A stretch of 64,000 nt of DNA. Source: UBA5859 sp041940025 (GTDB lineage Bacteria; Pseudomonadota; Gammaproteobacteria; UBA5859). A program made the translations under genes and the position numbers. The stretch is taken from assembly GCA_041940025.1 (NCBI GenBank), contig JBGTSY010000010.1:19925-83924 (forward strand), written 5' to 3'. Position 1 is the stretch's first letter; every line of letters starts with the position of its first letter. The notes under the pieces were generated by a model. That model was given only the letters and a program-made list of their open reading frames with translations. It was not told the origin of the DNA and searched no databases. This document shows, piece after piece, positions 36,040 to 45,702 of this stretch.

Positions 36040-37101
36040 ATGAATGCAATTGATAATGTCAATGTTGCGTTGCAGGAGCTATTAGCCACCCCTGCAACCA
36101 TTAAACAGCGATTACCGCTGTCTCAACGTGCCGAACAGAGTGTGCTGCAAGGCCGCCGTACTGTGGAGGCGATCCTGGATCGTCGAGATCCGAGACTCAT
36201 TGTCGTTGTGGGGCCTTGCTCCATCCATGATGTGGATGCGGCCATGGAGTATGCACAAAAATTAAAAAAATTAAGCGATACTGTGGCGGACACGCTCTAT
36301 TTGGTGATGCGTGTCTATTTTGAAAAACCAAGAACATCTACCGGTTGGAAGGGTTTGATTAACGATCCCGATATGGATGATTCGTTTCATCTTGAAAAAG
36401 GGCTCACCATTGCGCGAAAACTACTACTGGATGTGGTGGAGTTGGGATTACCCGCAGGCACCGAAGCCTTAGATCCGATTATGCCGCAATATATTTCTGA
36501 TTTAATTTCCTGGACTGCCATTGGTGCACGTACCACTGAATCGCAGACTCATCGAGAGATGTCCAGTGGTCTGTCTACTCCTGTTGGATTTAAGAATGGT
36601 ACCGATGGTAGCGTAGATGTGGCGATTAATGCGATGAAGTCCGCTTCCAGCCCCCACCACTTTTTGGGCATCAACCAACAGGGACAATGTTCGGTGTTTC
36701 GTACCAAGGGCAATCCCTATGGTCACGTGGTGTTACGTGGAGGTGGCGAGAAGACCAATTACGATGCGCACAGCATTGCTGGCTGTGAACAGGTGTTGCA
36801 ACAAGCCGGGTTGGCTAAACGCATTTTTGTGGATTGCAGCCACGCCAATTCAAACAAACAGTTTTATCGTCAACCTGTCGTTTTAGATGAGTGCGTCGAA
36901 CAAATAGTGGCGGGTAACCAATCAATCGTTGGCCTCATGTTAGAGAGTCATCTACATGAAGGCAATCAATCGATTCCGGCTGATCTCAGTCAGCTCAAAT
37001 ATGGCGTTTCGGTCACCGATTCCTGCATTGATTGGCAAACTACAGAAGAAACTTTGTTACGTGCAAGGGAAAAATTAACAAAAATTCTACCAAATCGATA
37101 A
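36040..37101 (+). CDS. 3-deoxy-7-phosphoheptulonate synthase (AroG/F/H type)
   Basis: 353 residues; class I DAHP synthase with VVGPCSIHDVDAAMEYA, RVYFEKPRTSTGWKGLINDP and FVDCSHANSNK. It starts the shikimate pathway. Sequence alone does not tell which aromatic amino acid inhibits it, so no isozyme name is given. Confidence 0.93.
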   Translation: MNAIDNVNVALQELLATPATIKQRLPLSQRAEQSVLQGRRTVEAILDRRDPRLIVVVGPCSIHDVDAAMEYAQKLKKLSDTVADTLYLVMRVYFEKPRTSTGWKGLINDPDMDDSFHLEKGLTIARKLLLDVVELGLPAGTEALDPIMPQYISDLISWTAIGARTTESQTHREMSSGLSTPVGFKNGTDGSVDVAINAMKSASSPHHFLGINQQGQCSVFRTKGNPYGHVVLRGGGEKTNYDAHSIAGCEQVLQQAGLAKRIFVDCSHANSNKQFYRQPVVLDECVEQIVAGNQSIVGLMLESHLHEGNQSIPADLSQLKYGVSVTDSCIDWQTTEETLLRAREKLTKILPNR

Positions 37102-37185
37102 ATTGCCCTCATTCGCGCATCAAGTGTGGTTGAATAGCGCCGATGACATGTTGCATAGGGTACGACCAATAGCAAGGAGCGGTGT

Positions 37186-38610
37186 ATGGCAGAGGATGGC
37201 CTCACAAAATTTTCCCTACGTAAGAACGTAGATCTCATGGTGGAGCGAGCCTTCTCCGTACTGGAGTTGGACGAGGGAGTCGCCCGCGCCATCCGCGCTT
37301 GCCAGGCAGTCATTCAGCTTACCTTCCCCGTCGAAATAAAGGGAAAAGTAGAGGTGTTTAGTGGTTGGCGAGCGGTACACAGTACACATCGTTTACCGGT
37401 TAAAGGCGGCATTCGTTTCGCACCAATCGTGGATCAGGATGAAGTGGAAGGACTGGCCTCCCTAATGACCTACAAATGCGCCATTGTGGATGTACCTTTC
37501 GGTGGCTCCAAGGGTGGGCTAAAAATTGATCCGAGAAACTATACCCGTGAAGAGATGCAGAGAATCACTCGCAGATTTGCACGAGAATTAGCGAGTAGAG
37601 GATTTTTGAGTCCGGCACTCAATGTCCCTGCGCCGGACGTGGGCACCGGACAGCGGGAAATGGCTTGGATTGCGGATACTTATAAACAACTGTTTCCTGA
37701 AGATATCAATTATCAAGCCTGTGTCACCGGAAAGCCTGTGCATCATGGCGGTATCAGAGGCAGGGTAGAGGCCACGGGTCGCGGCGTGCAGTACGGCATC
37801 CATGAATTTTTCCGTCACGGCGCGGATGTAAAGGAGGCAGGACTAACTCCCGGTCTAGGCGGCCAGCGTGTGGTGATTCAAGGTTTTGGCAATGTGGGTT
37901 TTCATGCGGCAAAATTTCTCAGTGAAGAAGACGGCGCAAAAATCATTGCAATTGTGGAGCGGGATGGTTTTCTGTTTCATGAAGAGGGCATAAATGTGGC
38001 ACAGGCGAGGGAATACCTGACTGCCAATGATTCGTTTAGAGGTTATCCAGATGCGGAGTTTTGTGAAGATCGAGATTTGGGTTTAGAAATCGATTGCGAC
38101 ATTTTAATTCCAGCTGCCCTTGAGGGGGTGATTCATGGGCAAAATGCCAATCGAATCAAAGCCCGGTTAATCGTGGAAGCAGCCAATGGACCAATTACTT
38201 TTGAGGCGGATGACATTTTAAAGAAAAAAGGGGTGGCCATACTACCCGATTCGCTGATGAATGCGGGGGGCGTAGTGGTCTCCTATTTTGAATGGATCCG
38301 TAATTTGTCACACATTCGATTTGGTCGAATTGAGCGCCGTTTTGATGAAATGCGTGGTCAACATATTATTAGCGCGCTGGAAAGTATGACAAATAACACA
38401 GTACCAGATTGGATGCGCAGTGAAATTATTCGTGGCGCGGATGAGCTCGATTTAGTTCGCTCAGGATTGGATGACACTATGCGACAAGCATATAACGAAA
38501 TTCGGGAACAAAAGCTGACACATGATGCGGTGAACGACTTACGAACCGCTGCTTATGTCATTGCTGTACAGAAAATTTCCCGCTCCTATCTCGATCTTGG
38601 TACTTACTAA
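37186..38610 (+). CDS. Glutamate dehydrogenase family (Glu/Leu/Phe/Val type)
   Basis: 474 residues with the substrate-binding KGGIRF, catalytic PFGGSKGG and PAPDVGTGQREMAWI, and a Rossmann domain (GFGNVGFHAAKFL). Length and the VPWI-like C-terminal extension fit the hexameric GDH clade related to mitochondrial and archaeal enzymes. It catalyses reversible oxidative deamination, probably of glutamate; cofactor not determined. AAGGAG precedes the ATG. Confidence 0.9.
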   Translation: MAEDGLTKFSLRKNVDLMVERAFSVLELDEGVARAIRACQAVIQLTFPVEIKGKVEVFSGWRAVHSTHRLPVKGGIRFAPIVDQDEVEGLASLMTYKCAIVDVPFGGSKGGLKIDPRNYTREEMQRITRRFARELASRGFLSPALNVPAPDVGTGQREMAWIADTYKQLFPEDINYQACVTGKPVHHGGIRGRVEATGRGVQYGIHEFFRHGADVKEAGLTPGLGGQRVVIQGFGNVGFHAAKFLSEEDGAKIIAIVERDGFLFHEEGINVAQAREYLTANDSFRGYPDAEFCEDRDLGLEIDCDILIPAALEGVIHGQNANRIKARLIVEAANGPITFEADDILKKKGVAILPDSLMNAGGVVVSYFEWIRNLSHIRFGRIERRFDEMRGQHIISALESMTNNTVPDWMRSEIIRGADELDLVRSGLDDTMRQAYNEIREQKLTHDAVNDLRTAAYVIAVQKISRSYLDLGTY

Positions 38611-38642
38611 CCATTCTTATTATTGAATTCTCAAATACAATC

Positions 38643-38665
38643 AAAAAGATAAATCTTTTTTATTT
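38643..38665 (+). terminator. Possible AT-rich terminator
   Basis: AAAAAGAT-AA-ATCTTTTT at 38643-38660, about 30 bases after the dehydrogenase stop. The stem is weak (mostly A-T). Confidence 0.3.
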
Positions 38666-38801
38666 TCATTAAACGACTGATTGTCTGATTCTTGCGGCTG
38701 TGTCAATGGACTGTGGGCCTGTGACGCAGCTTAGGGTACACTCTGAGTGTCCTGTCTTTGAAAAATAGATAACCAGGAACTCAAGCAAGAGGATGAAGAT
38801 T

Positions 38802-40759
38802 ATGCCGGACTCAACCAAAGAGTGGGATATTTTAATTAAAAATGCCCTTATGTTTGATGGATTAGGCGGCGCGCCGCAACAGGTGAGCGTGGCCACCAAA
38901 GATGGCGTGTTTGCCGCTATCGGTGACGATCTGGATGAAGCTTTGGCCAATGAGGTGATTGATGCAAAAGGCCAATGGTTAATGCCAGGATTAATAGACA
39001 ACCATACCCATTTTGATCTTGAAGTCGAGCTGGAGCCATGGTTACCGGAAGCAGTGCGCCATGGCACCACCACTGTGGTGATGAGTAACTGTAGCTTAGG
39101 TGTCGCATTTGGCAAGCAGTTAAATCCGCAAAAGCCAGAGGAAAATCCCATCGTTGATGTGTTTGCCCGTGTGGAAAACATTCCCAAAAGTGTATTGGAA
39201 GATTGTGTGAATGTGATTGATTGGGATAACACGGGTGATTATTTGGATCATTTTGATGATATTCCTCTCGGTCCCAATGTGGCGCCCATGGTGCCGCACA
39301 CAATGTTACGTATTGAAGTGATGGGATTGGAGGAGAGCATCAGCCGCAAACCCACGGACGCGGAAATAAAAAAGATGGCCGATTTGCTGCAGTTGGCAAT
39401 GGATGAAGGGTACATCGGCTTCTCGACTGATGGTTTACCGCTTCACTATTTGGCAAATAGTCCCCATAAGAATGTGAAGATCCCGGCGCAACACGCTACC
39501 TGGAAAGAGGTCAAAACTTTATTGGATGTGGTTCGCAACAATGACGGTGTAGTACAGACGACGCCGAATCCAGACAATATGCTGGTCACAGCGGGCACAC
39601 TGATTATGACAAGCGGTCGCCTATTCGGTAAACCACTGCGCATGACGGCGACTGCCGCCATGGATCTCAATTCCAATCAACGGGCTGCTGACGGTATTTT
39701 GCGTTTTAACACGCTCTTGAACAGTGATCTTGTACAAGGGGATTTCACCTTTCAGGCTTTATCCGCGCCTTTCCGTGTATATGCCGATGGCGTGACCACT
39801 CCTTTGTTGGAAGAGAAACCCGCATTTCGTGAACTCAATGCATGCGAGGTAGAAGATAGGGAAGGCCGATTAAAACTCCTCAATGATCCCAGTTATCAGC
39901 AGCGATTTAGAGCAGACTGGATGGCTGGAAAAGTCGGTTTTAACCTGGCTCGATTACTGCGTAAGTTGCATATGGAACCCACTACTTTTGGTCGTAACCT
40001 GTCTGAAATGTATATAGACACCTGTCCTGTACGATGTTGGGATCAGACCAACATGGGTGAGATCTATGATCGATTGGTCACCTATCAAAAGACGGGTGGC
40101 CAGTCAGGCGCCGAGAATGAGGAGGAAGCATCTGCGTTTGCCGAGTTCCCGAATCCTATTGGTGACGATGCGGAGTTTGTCATGCATATGTTGCGTCAGC
40201 ATGACAAGCAATTCCGTTGGTATACCACCACGGCGAACGAACGTCCTCACACGCTTAAGAAATTGTTGTNNNNNNNNNNTTGTTGTTCCACGAGCAGACC
40301 TTACCGGGATTTAATGATAGCGGCGCGCACCTGACCAATATGGCGTTTTTCGATGGGAACTTGCGCACGCTGAAGATCGCGCAAGAGGATTCAATAGAAA
40401 AAGTTTCCGTTGCAGTGAAGCGGTTGACACATGATCCCGCTCGGCTCTTTGGTTTAGATGTTGGAACCATTGAAATCGGTCGTCAAGCGGATATGGCGCT
40501 GATCGATCCTGAAGCCTTAAGGGCCTATGATTCTGGTGCTAACACAGTCATGAACTATCGCGAGGTGTTTCAACATAATCAAATGGTCAACCGTTCAGAT
40601 GGCGTGGTGACTTCAGTGGTGATTGCCGGTAAGTTGGCTTGGGATGGTAAAGAATACACCCCCAAATTTGGCAAAGAACCTTTCGGTAGGGCAATGCGGA
40701 ATCGCAACAAAGCCCAGTATTTGCCGGGTAAACGTAAAGCGGCCAAGCAAGCGGCCTAG
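38802..40759 (+). CDS. Amidohydrolase family (D-aminoacylase-like), split by assembly gap
   Basis: About 650 residues. NHTHFD (about 75) and PGFNDSGAHLTNMAFFDGN are metal-dependent amidohydrolase motifs, close to N-acyl-D-amino-acid deacylases. The start at 38802 has GAGG nine bases upstream; 38793 is in frame but too close. The frame changes across 10 N (40270-40279). The bases TTGTTGT occur on both sides of the gap; merging them gives KKLLFHEQTLPGF in one continuous frame, so the gene is probably intact. Substrate unknown. Confidence 0.82.
40270..40279. other. Assembly gap (10 N)
   Basis: Ten unresolved bases inside the amidohydrolase gene; flanking TTGTTGT copies suggest the two contig ends overlap and the gap has no real length. 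Confidence 0.9.
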
Positions 40760-40781
40760 ATTTCTCTTAGCTGTGTCTTCC

Positions 40782-40810
40782 AAAAAGCCTCACTATAGTG
40801 AGGCTTTTTT
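40782..40810 (+). terminator. Strong bidirectional terminator
   Basis: AAAAAGCCTCACTA and TAGTGAGGCTTTTTT form a near-perfect 14-bp stem after the amidohydrolase stop, with a T-tract on both strands. Confidence 0.9.
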
Positions 40811-40880
40811 ATCTCTCTTCACGCCAAGTGACTTTAGATTATAATTTGAATTTGATTTGATCATTTAAGGGTGGCTATTT

Positions 40881-41321
40881 GTGGCTTTAATAGTTTATTT
40901 ATCGGGTGAAATACACAGTGACTGGCGTCAACGAATCATCTCCGGTGCTGGCCAGTTGGCGCTGGACATAGAATTTACATCGCCAGTGACGGATCATGCG
41001 TCAAGTGACGCGGCGGGCGATCATCTGGGGGAAGAGTCTACTCCTTTTTGGCGGGACCATAAATCCGCTCAGGTAAATGCGATTCGCACACAGACATTGA
41101 TAAAACAGTGTCATGTGGCAGTTGTGCGTTTTGGGGATAAATATAAACAGTGGAATGCAGCCTTTGATGCCGGTTATCTATCGGCCCTCTCCAAGCCCTA
41201 TATCACTTTGCATGATGCGTCTTTAGTTCATGCATTAAAAGAAGTGGATGCCGCCGCCCTCGCTTGGGCGCAAACCCCGGAACAAGTCGTAGAAATCTTA
41301 CGTTATGTGGTTCAGGCTTGA
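40881..41321 (+). CDS. YtoQ family protein
   Basis: 146 residues: VYLSGEIHSDWR near the start, FTSPVTDHASSDAAGDHLGEE, FWRDHKSAQVNAIRT, VVRFGDKYKQWNAAFDAGYLSAL and HALKEVDAAALAWAQ match YtoQ-family proteins, which share a nucleoside 2-deoxyribosyltransferase-like fold. Start GTG at 40881. Biological role unknown. Confidence 0.82.
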   Translation: MALIVYLSGEIHSDWRQRIISGAGQLALDIEFTSPVTDHASSDAAGDHLGEESTPFWRDHKSAQVNAIRTQTLIKQCHVAVVRFGDKYKQWNAAFDAGYLSALSKPYITLHDASLVHALKEVDAAALAWAQTPEQVVEILRYVVQA

Positions 41322-41437
41322 TTTTTTGCATGAGCGTCTGGTGACCAGAGTCGTTCAGGCCGTAGAAGCGGATCTGCCTACTGAATTAACCAATAGAATC
41401 TTTGATACTTCATTCATAGGATCATCGGATCTAAGTG

Positions 41438-42829
41438 TTAGCCAGCTTTAGAGAGTATGTTCTGCCATGTGATTGGTACATTATATTCTTTCAGTAGACA
41501 GTCGAGACTCAATAACACTTTAGCAATAGAGACAAAAGGATCTGGCGCGTCGGTTTGATGTCTATTCAGTTCTTGCAGAAAGACATGAAGTAAGTGGTAG
41601 GGAGACTCATCGCCATGATAGGAACCTAATGCGTCGGATAGATCGTCGATCAGCTGTTGATTGACATTGTCTATGCCGGCCGCAATCAATGCACTCGATA
41701 AATTGTCGAAATCGCGGTTCAAAATAGTGAGGAGTAGACGAGTGTAATTTATCCTTTGGGCAGTAGACAATCGCGCCATGGCAACATAATCGACAAAATA
41801 GAGGCACTCTTCTGATACAAGCAAATGATTCGGGCGTATCTCCATGTGGTAAAAACCGAACTGAGAAATCTGTTGTAGGTAACTTTCTTGTAGTGTCTCG
41901 AGGTATTGCCGTGTGTTTTTTGCTTCCACAGAACGAATATAATTTGCCAATTTTTCTCCTGGAATCCATTCAGTCATCAACACGCGTTGTGTACACCATG
42001 AAGTCAGTAGCTTAGGTGTGCGTATCTGATTTCTGTGGGGAAGCCGAGCAAATTGCTCCAAGTTGTTTTTCTCGTGAGTGAAGTCCAACGCTTGCTCAGT
42101 TTGAGACAAGAATGTATTGCTGAGCGGCGTCAAGTCAAATTGCGGTAGTCTGGAAGCCATGATTTTAGTTAATGCGTTAAGCTGGAGTGCATCTTGTTCA
42201 AACAGACGTTTGACCTCAGGCAATTGAATTTTAATGGCGACTTCTGGTCCATCAACTAACTTGGCATTATGTATCTGCGCGATGGTAGTGGTGGCAACAG
42301 GCTCTTCTTGTACCCACTCAAAATAGTGCTCCCAGTTTGCGCCCCACTCTTCAACCAATACTACTTCTAAATGTAGAAAAGGTAGGCTGCGATAGCTGCG
42401 GTGCAGTTTTTCCAATCGTTCAATATATTCAATAGGGAGTAAATTGGATTGAGTACAGAGGAAGTGCGCAAAGGTGATCCAGATGTCACCATTGGTTTCA
42501 CACAATTGATACAGAAGTTGCGCATTGCGTTGGTGTAACTTGCTGAATAAATGCTGCTTATCACCCGAATCAAGTTTGGCAATTTGTTCGTTTAACCGTC
42601 TGTAGGAACTTTCTATTTTGAGAAAGATCTTCAGTGCTTGGAAGTAGCGTCGCCGATCACGCCACATGGTTTGTGCTTCCTCAAGGGACACCACTAATTC
42701 ATTTGGATGGTTAGAGTCAATCATGTTCCAAAACCCTGATGCGTCGTCTTGGCCGTTCGAATCATTGTGTGCATTAATCTTAAAGCGCTTATGGATCGGT
42801 TGCACTGTCTTTCTGATGAACGCAATCAA
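41438..42829 (-). CDS. ABC1/UbiB-like pseudokinase
   Basis: 463 residues, recognisable as ABC1/AarF/UbiB-like: VAIKIQLPEVKRLFEQD (about 205) keeps the kinase Lys, and LDFTHEKNNLEQFA keeps the metal-binding ExxN-type motif. But the KxGQ motif region reads WITFAHFL, the catalytic HxDxHPGN reads HMEIRPNHLL, and the DFG reads DYV. It lacks the residues usually needed for ATPase activity. UbiB proteins aid ubiquinone synthesis; this divergent copy has an unknown role. No ubiquinone gene is nearby. Confidence 0.72.
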   Translation of the reverse strand: MIAFIRKTVQPIHKRFKINAHNDSNGQDDASGFWNMIDSNHPNELVVSLEEAQTMWRDRRRYFQALKIFLKIESSYRRLNEQIAKLDSGDKQHLFSKLHQRNAQLLYQLCETNGDIWITFAHFLCTQSNLLPIEYIERLEKLHRSYRSLPFLHLEVVLVEEWGANWEHYFEWVQEEPVATTTIAQIHNAKLVDGPEVAIKIQLPEVKRLFEQDALQLNALTKIMASRLPQFDLTPLSNTFLSQTEQALDFTHEKNNLEQFARLPHRNQIRTPKLLTSWCTQRVLMTEWIPGEKLANYIRSVEAKNTRQYLETLQESYLQQISQFGFYHMEIRPNHLLVSEECLYFVDYVAMARLSTAQRINYTRLLLTILNRDFDNLSSALIAAGIDNVNQQLIDDLSDALGSYHGDESPYHLLHVFLQELNRHQTDAPDPFVSIAKVLLSLDCLLKEYNVPITWQNILSKAG

Positions 42830-43016
42830 TCCTGCGCTAAATTTACTGCGTCTATAGTTTTAGTCCTATTTTTTTTAATCAAACAGACAAAAAAGTGACA
42901 GATCTGGTGCTGGATTGCCAATTGATGGGGTCAAAAAGCACATGCAGTATGTCCTGGAAGTACGTTTAATTTAATGGCAGAGTACAGTTCTTCAACAGAT
43001 AGCCGGTAGGAATAGG

Positions 43017-43487
43017 GTGATTCAATTTATTTTAAATGGTAACAAGCAGACACTCGATATGGATCCGCAGACTCCGCTGCTATGGGTTATCAGAGAAAAG
43101 CTTGAATTGACTGGTACCAAGTTCGGTTGTGGTGCGGGCCTGTGTGGTGCGTGCACCATACACTTAAATGGCCAGGCGATACGCTCCTGTATTACCCCAT
43201 TGAGTGTGGCAGAGGGTGCCGAATTGACGACCATTGAAGGTCTGTCGACAAACGGGACGCATCCACTACAGTTGGCTTGGCGAGCTGAGAACGTGCCTCA
43301 GTGTGGTTATTGTCAATCCGGACAGATCATGTCCGCCGCTGCATTGTTGTCGCAGAATTCACACCCAAGTGACGGTGAAATTGTCGAAACCATGTCGGCA
43401 AACTTATGTCGCTGTGGCACTTATCAAAGAATTAAGCGTGCGATCCAACGTGTGGTTGAAGATAATTCCGGTACGATGCATGAGTGA
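43017..43487 (+). CDS. 2Fe-2S subunit of molybdenum hydroxylase (IorA-like)
   Basis: 156 residues. Plant-type ferredoxin Cys motif GCGAGLCGACTIHLNG and C-terminal four-helix 2Fe-2S domain with GYCQSGQIM and LCRCGTYQRI. It passes electrons from the Mo subunit. GTG start with TAGGAATAGG before it. The stop overlaps the start of the large subunit. Confidence 0.9.
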   Translation: MIQFILNGNKQTLDMDPQTPLLWVIREKLELTGTKFGCGAGLCGACTIHLNGQAIRSCITPLSVAEGAELTTIEGLSTNGTHPLQLAWRAENVPQCGYCQSGQIMSAAALLSQNSHPSDGEIVETMSANLCRCGTYQRIKRAIQRVVEDNSGTMHE

Positions 43488-45702
43488 TAACTTCACCATT
43501 AGTCGGCGAGAATTCATGCAAGTGGCTGCTAGTCTGGGTGGGGGTTTGGCAGTGGCTGTGATGTTGCCGGGGTGTGGTGCGGGGTTGCGGGATGAAGCCG
43601 GACAGTTTGCCCCGAATGGCTGGATCCGAATCTCCAGTGACAATCGCATTCGACTGCTGGTGGATAGATCAGAAATGGGCCAAGGGGTCATGACGGCATT
43701 ACCCATGTTATTGGCCGAGGAGTTAGAAGTCGATCTGCACCTGGTGGAAATTGAATTTGCCCCTGCGGCACCTGAATACAAAAATCCGTTATTCATGTTA
43801 CAAGCCACAGGCGGCAGTACTAGCGTCAAAGCTGCCTACAAGCCCCTACGCCGTGCAGGCGCAATTGCACGGGCGCTATTGGTGACGGCAGCGGCGAAGC
43901 GTTGGTCTATCAGCACGAAGCAATGTCAGGCCACCAACGGAGTGGTTAAAAATCTCACCGATGGGAAACATTTAACCTATGGGGAATTGGCGTCCGATGC
44001 CGCGCAGATGACGATTCAACGAGTGTCTCTGAAATCTCCTGATCAATTTCGCTATCTTGGCCATGCCGTAGATCGTTTAGACAACGAAGTGAAGGTGAAC
44101 GGTTCGGCGATTTTTGGCATCGATGTATTGGTTCCGGACGCGTTAACTGCAGTAGTGATACAACCACCTGTGTTTGGCGCTAAGTTGCGTGACTTTGACG
44201 CTGCCAAGGTGTTGGCGTTAGAAGGGGTGCAAGAGGTGGTTACTATCTCCCACGGTGTCGCAGTGGTGGCGGATAGCTACTGGCAAGCGAGGCAAGCTGC
44301 ATCGCAAGTGACTGTTGAGTGGCATACTTATGGTCGAGATGAATTAAATAGCGAAACCATATTTACCCGATTTAAGCAGTTGGCGCAAACACCGGGCAGG
44401 TATGTTTCTGACCGGGGCAATGCTCAACAGATCATAGACTCTGCGGACAGAACTATCAGCGCTGAATATCAACTCCCCTATTTGGCTCATGCCACCATGG
44501 AGCCAATGAATTGTACTGCTCATGTGCAGGCGCATCGTTGTGATGTTTGGGCACCGACACAGGGCCAGGGGAATTCGCAACAGATCGCAGCGAAAATAAC
44601 GGGTTTAAAACGTCAACAGGTGTTTGTGCATACAACATTTTTAGGCGGCGGCTTTGGCCGTCGCATTGCTCAGGATTATGTGCAACAAGCGGTGGAGATC
44701 TCACAGCAGGTGGAACGGCCGGTGAAGGTGGTTTGGTCAAGAGAAGATGACATGCAACACGACTATTATCGTCCGGCAACCTATAGCGTGCTTTCTGCCG
44801 CCCTGGACGCCGATGGGCAACCCAAGGCTTGGTTTCATCGCTTAGTGGGGCCATCTATATTACAGCAGGCGCTACCTGAATTTATTGCGCCTATGTTGCC
44901 GGAAACTACTCCTGAGTTTCTCTCCGCTTTAGTCACTGACGGTGGTGCCAAGATCGCCGGTCGTTTGCCAGAGCCCACAGCCGTAGAAGGTGCGCACCGC
45001 GTGGTCTATGACATCCCCCATGCACGTGTCGAGTTTCATGCTTATGATCCGGGCATCCCCATTGGTTTTTGGCGTTCAGTGGGTAATTCTCACACTGCAT
45101 TTGTGGTAGAGAGTTTCATTGACGAATTGGCACATCAGTCTCAGCAGGATCCTTATCACTATAGAAGAGCACTATTAACTCATCAACCTCGCCGCTTGAA
45201 GGTATTGGATTTGGCTGCGACACAAGCAGGATGGGGTGACGTGCTGGCGAAAGGTCATTTCCAGGGTATTGCCCAGCACGACTGCTTTGGTAGTTATGTG
45301 GCACAGGTGGCTGAGGTGAGTGTCAGCGATGACGGTGAAGTGAGTGTCCATAAAGTGGTGTGCGCCATAGATTGTGGTCAGGTAATTAATCCAGATATAG
45401 TCGCAGCACAAATGGAAGGTGGTATCGTCTATGGATTAACCGCTGCATTAAAAGGCGAAATCACAATTGAGAATGGCGCCGTGGCACAGAGTAATTTCCA
45501 TGATTATCCACTTTTACGCATGCATGAAATGCCTGAGATAGAGGTTTATATTGTACCGAGTCAAGAGCCGCCAGAAGGCGTGGGTGAGCCGGGGACGCCC
45601 CCAATTGCGCCAGCTGTGACTAATGCGCTATTCCGCGCCACGGGGAAACGTGTGCGCCAATTGCCTATCCGACCTGAATATCTGATCTCTGCGTCACAAT
45701 GA
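43480..45702 (+). CDS. Molybdopterin-binding hydroxylase large subunit (IorB-like)
   Basis: 740 residues from the ATG at 43480 (the frame extending upstream lies in the small subunit). A twin-arginine-type signal SRREFMQVAASLGGGLAVAVMLPGCG suggests export, with a Cys that might be lipidated. The family glutamate is in EGVGEPGTPPIAPA, about Glu703. Members such as isoquinoline 1-oxidoreductase and aldehyde dehydrogenases work with a small 2Fe-2S subunit and no FAD subunit. The substrate cannot be told from the sequence. Confidence 0.88.
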   Translation: MSDNFTISRREFMQVAASLGGGLAVAVMLPGCGAGLRDEAGQFAPNGWIRISSDNRIRLLVDRSEMGQGVMTALPMLLAEELEVDLHLVEIEFAPAAPEYKNPLFMLQATGGSTSVKAAYKPLRRAGAIARALLVTAAAKRWSISTKQCQATNGVVKNLTDGKHLTYGELASDAAQMTIQRVSLKSPDQFRYLGHAVDRLDNEVKVNGSAIFGIDVLVPDALTAVVIQPPVFGAKLRDFDAAKVLALEGVQEVVTISHGVAVVADSYWQARQAASQVTVEWHTYGRDELNSETIFTRFKQLAQTPGRYVSDRGNAQQIIDSADRTISAEYQLPYLAHATMEPMNCTAHVQAHRCDVWAPTQGQGNSQQIAAKITGLKRQQVFVHTTFLGGGFGRRIAQDYVQQAVEISQQVERPVKVVWSREDDMQHDYYRPATYSVLSAALDADGQPKAWFHRLVGPSILQQALPEFIAPMLPETTPEFLSALVTDGGAKIAGRLPEPTAVEGAHRVVYDIPHARVEFHAYDPGIPIGFWRSVGNSHTAFVVESFIDELAHQSQQDPYHYRRALLTHQPRRLKVLDLAATQAGWGDVLAKGHFQGIAQHDCFGSYVAQVAEVSVSDDGEVSVHKVVCAIDCGQVINPDIVAAQMEGGIVYGLTAALKGEITIENGAVAQSNFHDYPLLRMHEMPEIEVYIVPSQEPPEGVGEPGTPPIAPAVTNALFRATGKRVRQLPIRPEYLISASQ

